A stretch of DNA of 64,000 nt from Cryptomeria japonica (GCF_030272615.1 NC_081409.1:527800291-527864290), one strand, 5' to 3'. Shown: positions 48,098 through 60,612, counted from the stretch's first letter. Notes: a model not told the origin generated them from the sequence alone. Program-made: numbers and translations.

Positions 48098-49160
48098 GTT
48101 GTTTATGTAGTCCCTAGTGGAAGATGCAAGAGACTGGTTCAATAATTTGTCTGATGCAACCATAAGCTCATGGAATGAATTTAGGAGAATTTTTAAGGAA
48201 CAATATAGAGATCATTTCGATCCGAATTTTGCCTTACATGAAATCACCAATATCTAGAAAAATCTCAATGAATCAGTCACAAAATTCAATTTAAGATTCA
48301 TGAAATCATTGAATAAGGTCCTGCCACATTTAAAACCTATTGATTGTATGAGCATAGAAATTTACATGAATGCATTTGATCCTAAAATGGGGTATGAGAT
48401 GAGAATAAAAAATCTAAATGATTTGAATGAAGCATATAGATTTGCCCTCAAAATAGAGAATTCCAGAAAAGCTTCAAGAAAAATAGGAAAGAGAGAAGGG
48501 GTCAGAATATTGCAAAATCCAAAAAATAGCTAGAATAAGAAAGAAGAAGATAAGTTGGAAAAGGTTTGGAATGTTGTGAAGGAACTATCTAACAAAGTGG
48601 CAAGGAGTGATAGATCTACAACTATGATAGGCCTAATTTTCACAGACCTAGATTACATGATATGCCTTATAGATCCAACTGGAAACATGGTAAACCTATT
48701 GAAGAGAAGCAAAATGCAAACAAAGAGACACTTGACCCTTTAAAGAAGCCTAGAGAAAATATGGTAGAAGATAACCCTTGGTGTGTAGCATGTAATTTAC
48801 CTCATGAGCCTGAATTATGTGTGATAGCTCAATCAATGGATAATGAAATAACTTATGAGCAGGATATTGGCAATCATATGGTGAATATACTGTCATTTGG
48901 GCCACATGGGATAAGTATGGATTATTCCTCCTTAGAAGATGTTGGACTCGAATATGATGTAGATAGGGAAAGGTATAACATGCATATTGATCAACAGGTA
49001 TTTTATGATCAAGAAGAGGAAAATAAGGAGGATAGACAGGTGTGTATGGTAGGATATCAAGAGGATCAAACATATTTGAGGAGACCGATGGAAGAAGAAA
49101 TCAAGGTACTTGTGCTACTAAAATTAGGATCAATTATAATAAAAAAGCACAATTAATGAG
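46880..49160 (+). pseudogene. Tat-type gag relic
   Basis: The region before 47880 is badly broken but has a Gln/Tyr/Gly-rich part. From 47885 the gag core is readable: LDFSGIPSYPNLID, EDHIRAIETIMDNF, then after an (AT)16 insertion VEDARDWFNNLSDATISSWN, FRRIFKEQYRDHF, LNESVTKFNLRFMKSLNKV, and further NLNDLNEAYRFALKIE. These are the features of Ty3/gypsy retrotransposon gag. A knuckle-like CVACNLPHEPELC (C-x2-C-x3-H-x4-C) lies at about 48785. Several frames are needed (47885, about 48093, 48662). The relic stops near 49160, just before the minus-strand Tat LTR, and no plus-strand pol follows. Confidence 0.8.
48063..48094. repeat. (AT)16 microsatellite inside the gag relic
   Basis: The run interrupts gag between EDIY and MKLF and shifts the frame, so it expanded from a GATATATATGAAG-like codon stretch after the element lost function. 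Confidence 0.9.
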
Positions 49161-49561
49161 ACAACAAAAAATAAATGGAAAGAAAATTGAAAACTAAATA
49201 ATACCAAACCATAAGCCTCCCTTGAGATGTCCCATCTTCCTCTATTTTTTAGGACCTTGAAGGTGTTGGATTTTTGGCTCTCAGCAAGAAATGACCTCCA
49301 AAGTGGAAACTCAAAAGTTGAGTAGCTATATGATCATGATAATGCAAATGCATGAGGCTAGGATGATTAATTGATGCATGATTTAGCTAAAATGATTCAT
49401 TCAAGATACCTGATTGATAAAATGAAACTAGATTAACATGAAAATAGACTATGATTAATCTAATTAATAATTATTCCTAGATGATCAAGATGTAAAATTC
49501 CTATAGTAAGTATGCAAAAACTATGAATGAAAGGGGATATTTATTTCTCCAAAATAAGGGG

Positions 49562-49570
49562 TATTTATAG
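49562..49570 (-). promoter_or_regulatory. TATA box of the Tat LTR
   Basis: CCTATAAATACCCC on the minus strand, matching 8818-8825. It leaves about 300 bp for R and U5, ending at 49264. Confidence 0.6.
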
Positions 49571-50514
49571 GATTTCCAAGGCCAAAGTTGAGGTGACAGG
49601 AATCAAGGGTCTAGATTCGATCTAAAGAATTCAAGGGATAGAATTGAGAAAGTTGGTGAAGAGGTTGGAGGAAGGGACACATGTCATCTCTGTGGTGACA
49701 AGTGTCAAGGAACCTTGCTCATGAGAGAGAAAGTGTCCAAGGGAGAAGACATGTGGCCAAAGTGCCATGTGTCTCAAGGAAGGGATATCCAACCCATTGG
49801 AGGTTAGGATGTGAAAGATAGGATAGGGTTAGTTAAACCCGAGATTAGATAGAATGGGTTAGGCTAGGGGGTGGTTAGGCTAGATGGTTAGAAGTTAGGA
49901 TCCATGTGCTCAATTTTAATTTTGAAATTCAAATAATTGAGAAAATGGATAATTAATCTCAACAAACTTTGATTTGTTAATTTTAATTATGGGATTATAA
50001 GAATTGATTTAAATGGAGGGTATTAATTAATTTAGAATTAATTAATCAAAAGGGAGATGTGAAATGATATATATAAATAAATCATTTAGATTTATTCACA
50101 AGTTGATGAATAGGGAAATCAATCAAATTACTTGTGAATTCAATTAAATGGGAAGGGGGATTAATTAAATAACTGTGTATTTAATCCATTATCTTCAAAC
50201 CATTTTAGGTGTATACATTTTGCCCCTCTTTGAAGTGATGTGTGACGATGCATTGGTTCAAAGAATTTTTTCTCAATTTGATGCGGATATGATTTTGATA
50301 TGATGCCTCAAACATTGATTGATAGGTTACGATAAGAGGATGCCCATTGGGAGATCAATTGAGAAATTTGGTGATTTTGTTTGATTGTTTGGATTCGGTG
50401 CGAAATTGATTTCTCGATAAAGATATTTCATTTATGCAACTTTTGTTGATGAAAATGTCATTTCTCTTATTACTTTGATATTTTGCTTTATTTGATGATT
50501 GATAGAATTTGATT

Positions 50515-50690
50515 GACCTCATGATTGATGAGGGTCAATGATGTAAACTCGAAGCTTTGATGATCTAATAGGATGAGTTTAATTGACTTCATGATTGATG
50601 AGTGCCAATGATGTTAACTCAAGATTGGATAGACTAGATGTGTGACCTCATGATGAATGAGTGTCACAGATGGGTGCTCAAAGAGATTGA
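50515..50690. repeat. Degenerate tandem repeat of about 60-71 bp, 3 units
   Basis: Units begin GACCTCATGATTGATGAG (50516), GACTTCATGATTGATGAG (50587) and GACCTCATGATGAATGAG (50646), each followed by GTCAATGATGT..ACTC-like bases. Confidence 0.75.
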
Positions 50691-52449
50691 TGGAAATCTC
50701 TAGTCTGTGGATAGGATAGCAAATCAATTGATCAAAGCGATTGACTGGATAAAGAAATAACATTTTGTTGATATCCCATTGAAAGAAGATTTAGATGTTC
50801 TGATGTTGGTGCATTCGGGAGAGTAGCATGAGATTCAGTTAGGCCGACAACATCTAGAGAGAGTTCTTCTCATCATCCCAGTTGACATTTATATGACAGA
50901 TTGATCATTGATCCGATTTTGCATACATCATTGATGAGACATTGATGATTCCTGCGATATATTTTTGCGATGTATCTCCGATATTTTGTAATATCATTGT
51001 ACATTGGACCTTGATTATTTTTGATGATATAATATGCAGTCGATTCTATTTTCTCTATATGATTTATAAGATTATGGATGCATTTTACTTGCTATATGAT
51101 TATGTTGTGCATCTATTTAAATGATGTATGCTTTACTTTCTATTTGGTTATGGATTATAGATGATGGATGTATGCAGTATTTACATGATGCATGGATATG
51201 TGATGATGCATGATGATGCTCTATGTACTATGTGATTCATGTGCAATGCAATTCTTTCTATTTTTATGATGTTTTTATGATTTTTATCTATGCATACTAA
51301 TATGAGATGGGTGCGATGCAATGATGATGATGCCATTATGATACATGATTGATATGAGATGAATGTAATGCAATGATCTAACTGAATGAATGAATGATTG
51401 GATGATCTATATGAATGATGTCTTATTATGCACTGATTACATGTGATGAAATGAACTAATATATCATGCAAGATGCATGAATTAATTATTTTTTGTTAAT
51501 GTCCAATGTACTCAATCACTTAATAAGAGAGATAACACCTATTTTGAAGCTTTTGGCCTTGGAAAAGATGAGCTCTTGTGATCCCATGCAAAATGAAATG
51601 CATTCTACTTTAAATATGAAAATGTGAATGAAATGCAATGCTAAGATAGAACTGGTCATTTGGTCATTTCTTTTTGTCATCATTGAGCCTTTAAAATGTG
51701 GGAAGTGAGTGCAAATATTGATGGTATAATTGAACCATGATTACCTGAGCACTACTTTCCTGGGTTTTGATATTGCAAGTTAGCACAAGCATCAAGGCAT
51801 AATTGAACCAAGATGACCCAAGTGTTGCTTTCATAAAACAGGTAGTATTAACCATTCCTATGTGCAAATCTGAACTGTCTTTGATGATATTCTAATGATC
51901 ATGTCCTGAGACAAACTTGCACATATTAATGATTAATTTATAGATAGTAGACGAGAAAATGTTATGTTCCTTTCTTGTTCCTCTAGTTAGAGACATCCTT
52001 GAGTCACTCAGGAATCATGATAGAAAAAATCAAGATAAAACAATTGAACCATTGTTGTAAAAGTGTTAAAGTTAAAAGATATCATCCATTGATATGTGTT
52101 TGTTATGTTTAATTTGATACTTAATGGTTGATAATTTGATCTTGTGTTCAATGTTGGATGTGTTTTAGTTTTCGCTTGACAAGTGTTGTCTAACTGTTGT
52201 TCTACCTATTTGATTAAGCTCAAAGTGAAACTTTGCGCCTAGCTAGGTTTAGGATTTTGCTTCTAGTCTAGAAAAAAACTTATTATGGATATACAACGAT
52301 GATCCAAAGCATGGTGAGATGGTGCTGCATGATTATGTACAAAAGGCTTTATGATGAATATATACAATTGCAATGGATGAATGCAAAAAGAAAGCATGAA
52401 CTCATAGATGGAAGAGGCAGCTGACAGATAGTGCCTATTACCGAGTTTT

Positions 52450-52664
52450 CACCATCTGTTTTTATTGCATTTTCCTCATATTTGATTTTTTTTTATTTTT
52501 CACTATTTTTTCGTTGTTTTTGTATTTTCTGGTTTTCAACTATTTTTGGATTTTTTGATTTTTCACTGTTTTTGGATTTTCTGCTTTTCACTATTTTTGA
52601 CTTTTATGCTTTTTCACTGCTTTTGGATTTTCTGATTTTCACTTATTTTGGCTTTTCTTCTTTT
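52450..52664. repeat. T-rich degenerate tandem repeat between integrase stop and LTR
   Basis: Units of roughly 33 bp with TTTTTGGATTTTCTGATTTTCACT recur about six times on the plus strand; on the element strand this is an A-rich, purine-leaning run next to the 3' LTR. It fills the place between pol and polypurine tract. The 100-codon plus frame through it is low complexity. Confidence 0.75.
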
Positions 52665-53860
52665 TTAGACATAAAACTTCTTCAGATGCATTGTGTTGAT
52701 AGGTTCTCCAAACCACTTGCCTTCTGGTGTTGACAATTTGTAAGCTCCAGATCCATATACAACAACCACGACAAAAGGACCTAACCAGTTTGTTTCAAAT
52801 TTTCCCTTTTTCTCACAATCTTCCTGGTTATGTGGATTTTCTCTTAAGACAAGGTCTCCCAACTAAAATACTCTCATATTGACCTGGTGATTGTAGCTTC
52901 TCGCCATTCTTTTCTGATATGATTTTAAGTGATCAAAAGCATTTTGGCAATGCTCTTGTAGAAAATCTAGTTCTTGTAACCTGGATACTCTCTGCTCCTC
53001 ATCTAGAATGAGTCCCTTTGGTGACACTCGTAGAGAAGGTATCTTGACTTCAATTGGTAAGATTTCTTATGACCCATACATAAGGAAATATGGAGTTTCC
53101 CCAGTGGGTGTATGTATGCTAGTGCGATAAGCCCATAAAGTGGGATTCAACTGAACGTGTCAGTCCTTACTAGCTTCATTGACTGTCTTCTTCAAAAAGT
53201 TTAGGATTGTTTTGTTGGATGCCTCAGCTTGACCATTCCCTTGAGGATAGTAGGGTGTTCATAATCTATGTTGGATTTGGAATCGCTCACATAGTTCTTG
53301 CACATCTTGATTCTTAAAGAGTCTTCCATTATCAGTGATAATGGAGATGGGAATGTCCTAGCGACAAATGATATAGTTGAGGATAAAAGAAGCTATTTGT
53401 TTCCCTGGCACTATTGTTAAAGGAACTTTTTCAATCCATTTAGTAAAGTATTATGTAGCAGTCAGGATGAACTTGTGTCCATTTGAAGATGAAGGGTAAA
53501 TCTTTCCTACCACGTCCAGACCCCATTGAGAAAATGACCATGATCCTGCCAAAGGATGCAACTCTAGTGTTGGTGCATGTATCAGATTGCCGTGAATTTG
53601 ACATTGTTTACATTTCTTAGCGTATGTGAAGGAATCTCTTTCCATAGTGGGCCAATAATAACCCAAGCGTATGAGTTTCTTGGCCAGCGTAAGACCACTT
53701 GAATGTGTGCCACAAATACCTTCATGGACTTTGTTTAAGGCTTTTTTGAATTCATCATGTTCGAGGCACCTAAGGAGAGTGTTATCCAGACCTCATGTAT
53801 AAAGGGTATTAGTGATAATGGTATAATGAGAGGATTGATGGATAAAGTTCCATTTCTAGT
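52665..53860 (-). pseudogene. Tat element integrase
   Basis: Read on the minus strand from about 53860: an HHCC zinc domain (HEGICGTH ... CKQC, 53720-53600), then the catalytic core with GLDVVGKI (53515), SIITDNGRLF (53335) and [12 protein letters not shown] (53235), giving the D, D, E triad, and the C-terminal GDLVLRE...WLGPFVV (52860-52760) to the stop at 52665. Stops occur at W, S and Q positions (for example before DIPISI, after QHRL, before LGDLVL). Integrase joins cDNA ends to the target. The order HHCC-DDE-GPF is complete, so only point mutations broke it. Confidence 0.9.
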
Positions 53861-53879
53861 TTCGTGAGAGATCTGGGGG

Positions 53880-54790
53880 AAGGATATTACCTTTCAAGTA
53901 AAGATATGTTGGGCCATAATGTGAGATTCACTTCTGGATATATTATAAATGATTTGTGTGTCAGGTGAATCATGGGCTAGATAAAAGAGTTCTTCCACTA
54001 GGAATTTATAACACTCTTTATTCTCTTGAGTTTGTAAAAGAGATGCTATTGTTGCCATGGCATCTGCTACTTTATTTTCATTCCTTGGGATTTGAACAAA
54101 AGTGATCTCTATAAAGTATTTCTTGAAATCATCAACATGTTTCTTGTAGGGTATCAGTTTATCATCCTTGGTTTGGTACTCATCATTTATCTGGTTGATA
54201 ACAAGCTGGGAATCACCATAGATATGCAACTCTGTGATATTCCATTCAATGGCCATCTTGAGACCATTGAATAGTGCTTCATATTATGTAGTATTATTTG
54301 TACATGGGAAGCTCAGACTGTATGATTTAGGGATAGTGTGGCTTTGAGGCATTATGAATAGGACTCCTACACCTGATCCATGTTGTGTGTAAGAGCCATC
54401 AAAATATAGTTCCCAATTCTTCTTGCTAACAGTGAGAACATCTACATCAGGAAATTTAATGTGTAATGGAGTATCATTGCATAGGGGCACTTTAGCTAGT
54501 TGATCCACAATTATTTGTCCTTTTATGGATTTTCAATCAACATACTCAATGTCAAATTCACTCAGCATTGTGACCCATTTAGCTAGTCGACCTGTCAGTG
54601 TTGCCTTACTTAGCAGATACTTTAGGGGATTGATCTTAGCAATCAACTTAATTGAATGTGTGACCATATAATGTTTCAACTTTTGGGTTGTGAATACTAC
54701 TGCTAGACATGTTTTCTCCATGGTTGTGCAGTTCAACTCATATCCAAATAGAGTTCTGGTGATATAGTAGATTGCTCATTATTTTCCTTC
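53880..54790 (-). pseudogene. Tat element dual RNase H region
   Basis: Directly after the reverse transcriptase comes the usual gypsy RNase H (54790-54533; NCTTMEKTCLAVVFTTQKLKHY, KWVTMLSEFDIEYVD). It is followed by a second, archaeal-type RNase H: YFDGSYTQHGSGVGVLF (about 54400), LHIYGDSQLVINQIN (54210) and IPRNENKVADAMA (54090), which provide the D-E-D-D residues. A second RNase H is the mark of the Tat lineage (Ogre/Retand and relatives). Stops at three places (after GK, after YVD, after NNTT) break the frame. Confidence 0.88.
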
Positions 54791-56215
54791 ATTGTTGTGT
54801 TGTGCTAGGAGAGCTCCTAGTGATACTTTTGTAGCTGAAATGTAAAGAAACAATAGTTTTCCTTCAATTGGTGATGCTAGTATTGGTGGAGTTACTAAAT
54901 ATTCCTTGATTTGAGTGAAATCTTCCTCACATTTGTCATTCCATCTGAATGGAACATTCTTGTGCAATAAGTGAGTGAAGGGATGACAATGATCAACCAA
55001 TTGTTCTATGAACCTTCTTATTGACTGCAATCTCCTTTGTAGAGAATGAAGTTGACTAATGTTCTTTAGTGATTCCATTTCCATTATAGCTTTTACCTTT
55101 GTTGGATCAAATTCTATTCCTCGAGAAGATATGATATATCCAAAAAGCTTGCTTGATGTGACCCCAAAATCACACTTCTTTGGATTCAATCTTAACTTGT
55201 ATTTCTCTAACCTATCAAATATTTTGTCTAGAATTTCCAGGTGTCCTTCTCTAGTATGTGATTTTTCTAGTATATCATCCACATAATCTTCCAAGAAGGT
55301 ATGCATCATATCATGGAAAATGGTGGTCATTGCTCTCTGATAAGTAGCCCTAGCGTTCTTGAGCCCAAAAGGCATGACATTCCAACAGAAAGTACCCCAA
55401 GGGCACGTGAATGTTGTTTTCTCTTGATCTTCAAGGGCTATCTTGATTTGGTTGTACCTTGAGAAACCATCCATTAAAGAGAACATCTCATGCCCTGATG
55501 TAAGATATACAATGATATCAATGCTTGGTAGTGGAAAATCATACTTTGGGCATGCCTTGTTCAAGTCCCTGAAGTCTGTGCACACTCTCATACTCTTATC
55601 CGGTTTTGATACAAGTACAATATTTGACACCCAATCTGGATATGCGACTGGCCTTATGAATCCTACATCCAATAGTTTCTTCAACTCTTCTTTGACCAAA
55701 AGAGCAATGTGAGGGTGCATATTCCTTAGTTTTTCCTTGACTGGCTTAGCTCCTGGAGAGACATTGAGGTGATGCATGATTAGGTCTGGATCTAGTCTTA
55801 GCATATCTGCATATGACCAGGAAAAAATGATTTTCCTTCTCTTGATGAAGTCATTGTAGTTTTTTCTCTCTTGTTTTGATAAAGATGCTACAGGATGGAG
55901 AATCTTAGGATTCTCAAGAGTACCAATGTTGATTGCTTCTATAGGCTTAATCGGGATAACCGATCTCTCTTGAAAATGTTCTGAGATGGTACCAAATCTT
56001 CCATCTTCGGGCATCTCAAGGAGGTTTTCACCCTCAGATATGCCCTTTACTTTATCTTTTGATTGGTCTAATGTTGCCATAAAATGGTTTTCAGCATTAG
56101 ACATTTTTAATTCTTTAATTTCACATTTGCGACTAGAAGATTTGCCACCCCCCTAATTAGAAGATGCATTATAAGATTCACTGGTGGAAGCTCTTTCAAG
56201 TGGTATAGGTTCAAT
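54779..56215 (-). pseudogene. Tat element reverse transcriptase with upstream linker
   Basis: An open frame of 441 codons (56104-54779) covers the reverse transcriptase: WSYADMLRLDPDLIMHHL, KPVKEKLR, VRCTDFRD-like VCTDFRDLNKACPKYDFPLP, FSLMDGFSRYNQI, TPWGTF-like CPWGTFCWNVMPFGLKNA, and the catalytic YVDD (about 55275). It is the longest intact frame in the window. Upstream bases 56105-56215 continue in frame after one TAG and would lead to protease and gag, but family A copy 3 begins at 56216. The enzyme copies element RNA into cDNA. The sequence agrees with Tat, not chromovirus, type. Confidence 0.93.
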
Positions 56216-57740
56216 TGTAATGCCCCTCCAGGTAACCCCAGAGGGATTAAACTAAAACACTTGAAAAGAGTGTAAATAATAATTTTTTTAAAACTTTAAT
56301 AAGTTTAATGATACATTCAGTTAACATTATGTTTAGATTACACAATAGAAGACTTAACTTATCACCTAAAGGGTTTCCCAACTTGGTTAACGTGGTTTAA
56401 ACTAACATTTCTTAGCATTAATTAATCCAATTAAGTTGATTAAACATAAAAAACATAATTACCTTTAACCAATAGTTAATTCATCCAATAGTATAAAATA
56501 TAAATAACATGTTTAAGTTTCACTCATGAGGATTCTAGCCATTGCATTACATCTAATATTCAAATAAAACATATGCATTTAACATTTAATTTCCATTCAT
56601 ACGTTGTTTTACATCATAAGATAGAATTACATTACATTCCACTAAATCACTAAGTCTCAAAAGATCAGATAATGTTTACATTATAATTTACATCTTGCCA
56701 TGAAGGCATACATATCCAATAATTACAACTCACCATATAAATCCATGATATACAAAGAATGATCCAAAGTAACAAATATGATCCAACTGAATAACAAGAC
56801 GCTCAAATCCAAAGACAACTAGAACACCTGTGAAGCCAACTCCCGCAAGAAGGAAAAAACACGCCCGATGGAAAGTGGCACTACCACCCAACCATGTGGC
56901 TCAAAAAGAACCATCCCACTATGCTAGGAGATAGAAATAAGACCCACTAGCAACCTATAAGGTATGCACACACATTGACGAAACACAACATCAGAAAAAA
57001 ATCACATGAAGTAGAAACTCACAAAACATGACTCCACAACAAAACTCAGTTGATACCAACAAATCTACACACTAGTGACCATAAGGGAAGAGTGTCATCA
57101 CATAGATTGGTATTATTATCTTGGCATACCTCCATAGGTCCTAGGCCCCATCATGGGTTATCCTGGTAACCTCTCCCAAACCCCCGACCCCATCCAAGTC
57201 TCATGTGGACCCAAAAAATCCTTTCGTGAGGACAAGGTTGTTGGTTTTCCATTCCAGGCCTTATCACTGCATCCCAAGTCTGTACTATCTCTCAGCCATG
57301 AGTGAGGTATAATTATCTTACTTAATGTTTCATCTACCCAACCCCCTAATGTATTATTAGGTTATCACTTACTTATACAACTTTCGAGGGGTTATCCCGC
57401 TAACCTCTTTGGCATGGCCCCCACTCAAAAGCCACTCTCCCTTATGACACTAAACCAAAAATGTCCCAACGAACTCCAAAACCAAAGTACCACCTGAAGT
57501 TACACAATGGAGTTCAAGACAATAGAAAAACTCTTGGCCAAACAAGCCCTTACATGTAGGATAAACCAAATGACAAAACTCAATCAAGTGGCATCCCTCA
57601 AATGTAGGTTAAACCAAATGACAAAACTCAATCAAGTGACATGACCGGCCAACGAAAACAACCACATGAAAACATCTAATTCATTAAACCAAGGACTTGC
57701 AGTTTCCAAATTAAATGTGAAAACAACTAGATTAAAACAA
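56216..57740. mobile_element. LTR-type repeat, family A copy 3
   Basis: Starts TGTAATGCCCCTCCAGGTAA inside the Tat pol frame (junction TTCAAT/TGTAATG), so it inserted after the Tat element. It shares the start with 3918 and later blocks with copy 2. Near 57540-57640 a segment of about 50 bp is duplicated (AAACCAAATGACAAAACTCA twice). The right end is not found and the Tat gag does not reappear, so it may be longer or truncated. Confidence 0.5.
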
Positions 57741-57835
57741 GCACCTTCGTTAATATAGAATATGATACTTTTCTATTTCATTTAAAACACGAATTTGACC
57801 AAGATTCTCTAACTCATTAGTACATTTGGTGGCAA

Positions 57836-58310
57836 TTTCCGACGGGTGATTGTCAGAATTGCGACTACTTTTTGTCGAAGTGTCGACAAAAGTAGCCATC
57901 AAAAACTCATCGTCGGACTTGTCGACGATGCCTCTGACTATCAGAAATACGACAATCCCATGGACTTTGCCAATGGCGGGCATGATCACTCTTCTGGTCA
58001 AAACAGTCATCGGAAATATAGCATCCCCGTTGGATGTTTGTTTGGACGGCGTTGGAAACTCGACGGAAGTCTGAAACTTTGCACCAATGGGGATCTAATT
58101 TGTCCAACGGTTGTGTTGTCGGTCCATTAATATGCATCGACGACCATCTGACAAGGAAGTGTCATCGGACATACAACATCCTCATCAGATGTTTGTGTAG
58201 TTTGAGTCAGAATTTCGACGACTCCAAAACTTTGCACCGACGAGAATGTTGTTGGTCCAACGATTCCATCGTCGGCGGAAAGCTTAGTCTTTGTCTTAAT
58301 TCCAACGAAC
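57836..58310. repeat. Cluster of CGACG / CGTCGG motifs with a diverged duplication
   Basis: CpG-rich motifs (CCGACGG, GTCGAC, TCGTCGGAC, CGACGA, CGTCGGCGG) recur about every 20-40 bp in both orientations. Two halves are related: CTGAAACTTTGCACC..GGGGAT..TTTGTCCAACGG (58070-58112) and CCAAAACTTTGCACC..GAGAAT..TTGGTCCAACGA (58222-58262), plus CATCGGA(A/C)ATA..GCATCC / CATCGGACATACAACATCC. Such CCGACGG-type subterminal arrays occur in CACTA transposons; a CACTA transposase remnant lies 2.4 kb to the right. No CACTA terminal repeat was seen here. Confidence 0.6.
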
Positions 58311-58454
58311 ATTTATTTCTTTTAAAAAAAAATTTATTATCTAGACGTAAATCAAACCTCATTGATATCTACAGCAAATGATATTCTATCCCCATCAGCT
58401 ACCAATAGGGGGCGTAGGTTTGAAGCTAATATGAGGTGCACTAGTTTCAAGCTA

Positions 58455-58690
58455 ATATGATCAGGCACACCATGGTTGAGATGGTCCAACTCCTAAGAGG
58501 ATTGTATGAACCACTGAGTACTGATAAAGCTATTAAAAATGGTGTTGATAGGGAATAAGCTAATCCAAATATAAGAGCCTCTAAAGCCAATCAGGGAGAT
58601 GAAATGACTTTTTCTACCTTATCTAAGTTAGTTGTAGATGAGAAGCAAGTTTGTACAAGAGAGAGAGAGAGAGATTGCCAATATTGGAGA
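58455..58690 (+). pseudogene. Possible gypsy gag N-terminal relic
   Basis: A coding-like plus frame reads MVEMVQLLRGLYEPLS, NPNIRASKANQGDEMTF and STLSKLVVDEKQ with one TAA, ending in a (GA)7 run at 58660. The style is that of gypsy gag leaders, but there is no diagnostic motif. Confidence 0.25.
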
Positions 58691-59865
58691 GAAGATTGCA
58701 TGTGATAATGAAGATGACTTCATTTGCTGTTGGTTTCATATCCAACCTTTGGCACCAATACCCTAAGTCAGCTTGCTTATTAATTTAATAATAATATTAT
58801 GTATATCATCCAAATAGGTCTTGACCTATTAACACGTTATTGCTTGTTTGCCTTTTACCACACACTACATGAGTTTGGGCCCAACCCAATTACATAATCA
58901 CTCAAAATACATATTTGATTTTACTGCCCAAATTGGGCCTACCCTATCTACAAGTTACATTATACATAGGTCTTTTCCTATCCATAGCAAGATATAATTA
59001 CAATTTACATGTATTTGATCCCATCCCTAAGTTACATCATTTTCCTTCACGTTACATGTGTTTGGGTCCAGCCCAAAATAGTTCAAATTGTATGAGAGAT
59101 AATACATGTGTATTTTAATTGTCATTGACAATATTAAAATATAATAGACAGTTATCTGAGCTAGCTTCTAATTCAACACTTCCTATATGCATGACTTTTC
59201 ACTGTAGACATAAGTTGAGAAGTGTCTAGCATTTCCTTTCTCTCTACTTGATGCAATTTGTTTGGAACTCAATTATATGAAACTTAAATTTGATTACCTT
59301 ATATTTGTATGCTTTTCTTATAGTTGTAACTTCAACATGCGCAATAGGATCCATATACTTCAAACAATGTTGATAGCTTGCAACAACTTTAATATTACAA
59401 CAACAGCAACAAAGGCCCATCATGGACAGAATGAAGGCAATTATTTTATATTTCTGCCTTGAAGAGCTTCTTGATACATTGAAAACAAAAATGCAACAAC
59501 AATTTTTCATACTTTGACTCCACAGCTCTTTCTTCCATACATTATATGGCCCTACTTTTCATGATTTTGGACATGATTATTGTCTTTATACTGATATAGG
59601 CTATTATCTTTCCCTGTCTTCATTGTTGTACACAATTATGAACTTGACCCTCAAAATGAGTAGGGCAAGGACCTCTATCCAACTATTCTCTTATTCACTT
59701 AAACTCTATTCACTGTACACTTCACTTTGCAATGTTTTCCTATACCTATCACAGTCTTTTGTCTTCATGACACTTATATAAACCTTTCTCCATATGCTCT
59801 CTAAAGTCTTTGCAAGATCTCGATTTGTTTCACTCATCCATTGTTAACTTAGGTTTGTAGGGAAA
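58691..59865. other. AT-rich stretch with repeated TTACATG / TTTGGGCCC words
   Basis: Between 58858 and 59100, TACATG(A/T)GTTTGGG..CCA-CCC-type phrases recur about four times with TTACAT spacers, a diverged tandem structure. No gene seen. Confidence 0.4.
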
Positions 59866-60612
59866 TTGAAACACTCTCATGACTATTTAGTACATCCTTA
59901 TGACTATCCTTTAAAACTTATTATGTGTGTAACCGCGTTTGTAGTAGTAAGATTAATGAGAGATTTTCTTGTTGGGAAGAAGAGGTCCAGATTGCATCAG
60001 GAACCTCATGCTACAACACTTATTAATGCCCAACATCTTCCCTATAATAGATGCTTGTATTCAATGCATGATGTAGCTCAATACATAATGAAAGAAGGAT
60101 CTCTAAAGGGTAAACATGAAGTGTTATGTTTAGGTGGCAAATGATAGGCTCTTAGATAGGACAATCATGTACATGTGATGAGATATGTAGTGTGTAACAA
60201 GTCCCATAACAAAATTGTGGGTTTCATCTATTGTCCACAAAGTGAAGGGATAATGCCTTAGAGAATGATACAAAAATATTCTAAAGGGAATAATATGGGT
60301 GAAATACTTAAAATAAGGATACACACCTTGGTCTAAAGAGTTGTGTGCACTAATGTACATTTCATGGCTTAGGATGGTCATATGGAGGACACCATTATAA
60401 CCAAGGTAGTAAAATATTGTAGTATAACAAAAAAGGCAATTGAATGCAAGCATCAAGAAGACAATAAAGTAGAAAAGAATGCTCTTCCCTTCATTATGGA
60501 TAAAGATAATGCATATGGTTATAAAGTTTCTCGGTATGAGCGAGGTAGAATATTTGATGGTGGTAACAAAAACTCACCTATCAATCTACAACAAAAAAAT
60601 ATAATTTGTTAA
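59866..60612 (+). other. Coding-like plus-strand stretch, unknown
   Basis: Two short frames (59866-60144 and 60382-60612) include LINAQHLPYNRCLYSMHDVA and KDNAYGYKVSRYERGRIFDG. They are separated by stops and match nothing I recognise. They lie next to, and opposite in strand to, the CACTA transposase exons; a decayed second ORF is one possibility. Confidence 0.2.

Larger units (their letters stand above)
49264..52426 (-). mobile_element. 3' LTR of the minus-strand Tat element
   Basis: Plus-strand ends are TGTTGGATTTT (49264) and GCTGACA (52426), so the element reads TGTCAGC...AATCCAACA, length about 3.16 kb. It lies just downstream of the integrase stop on the minus strand. About 49540-50217 is the reverse complement of 8158-8840. 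It contains a TATA box, ATG/CAT-rich low-complexity sequence (50900-51480) and a tandem repeat (50515-50690). The bases right of 52426 (GATAGTGCCTATTACC...) read GGTGAAAACTCGGTAATAGG on the element strand, a plausible polypurine tract. No second LTR is in the window, so ends are inferred. Confidence 0.6.

Noticed and set aside
58915-59118. Short plus-strand ORF in the TTACATG-rich stretch
   Set aside because: No motif, no codon bias visible, within repeat-like sequence.
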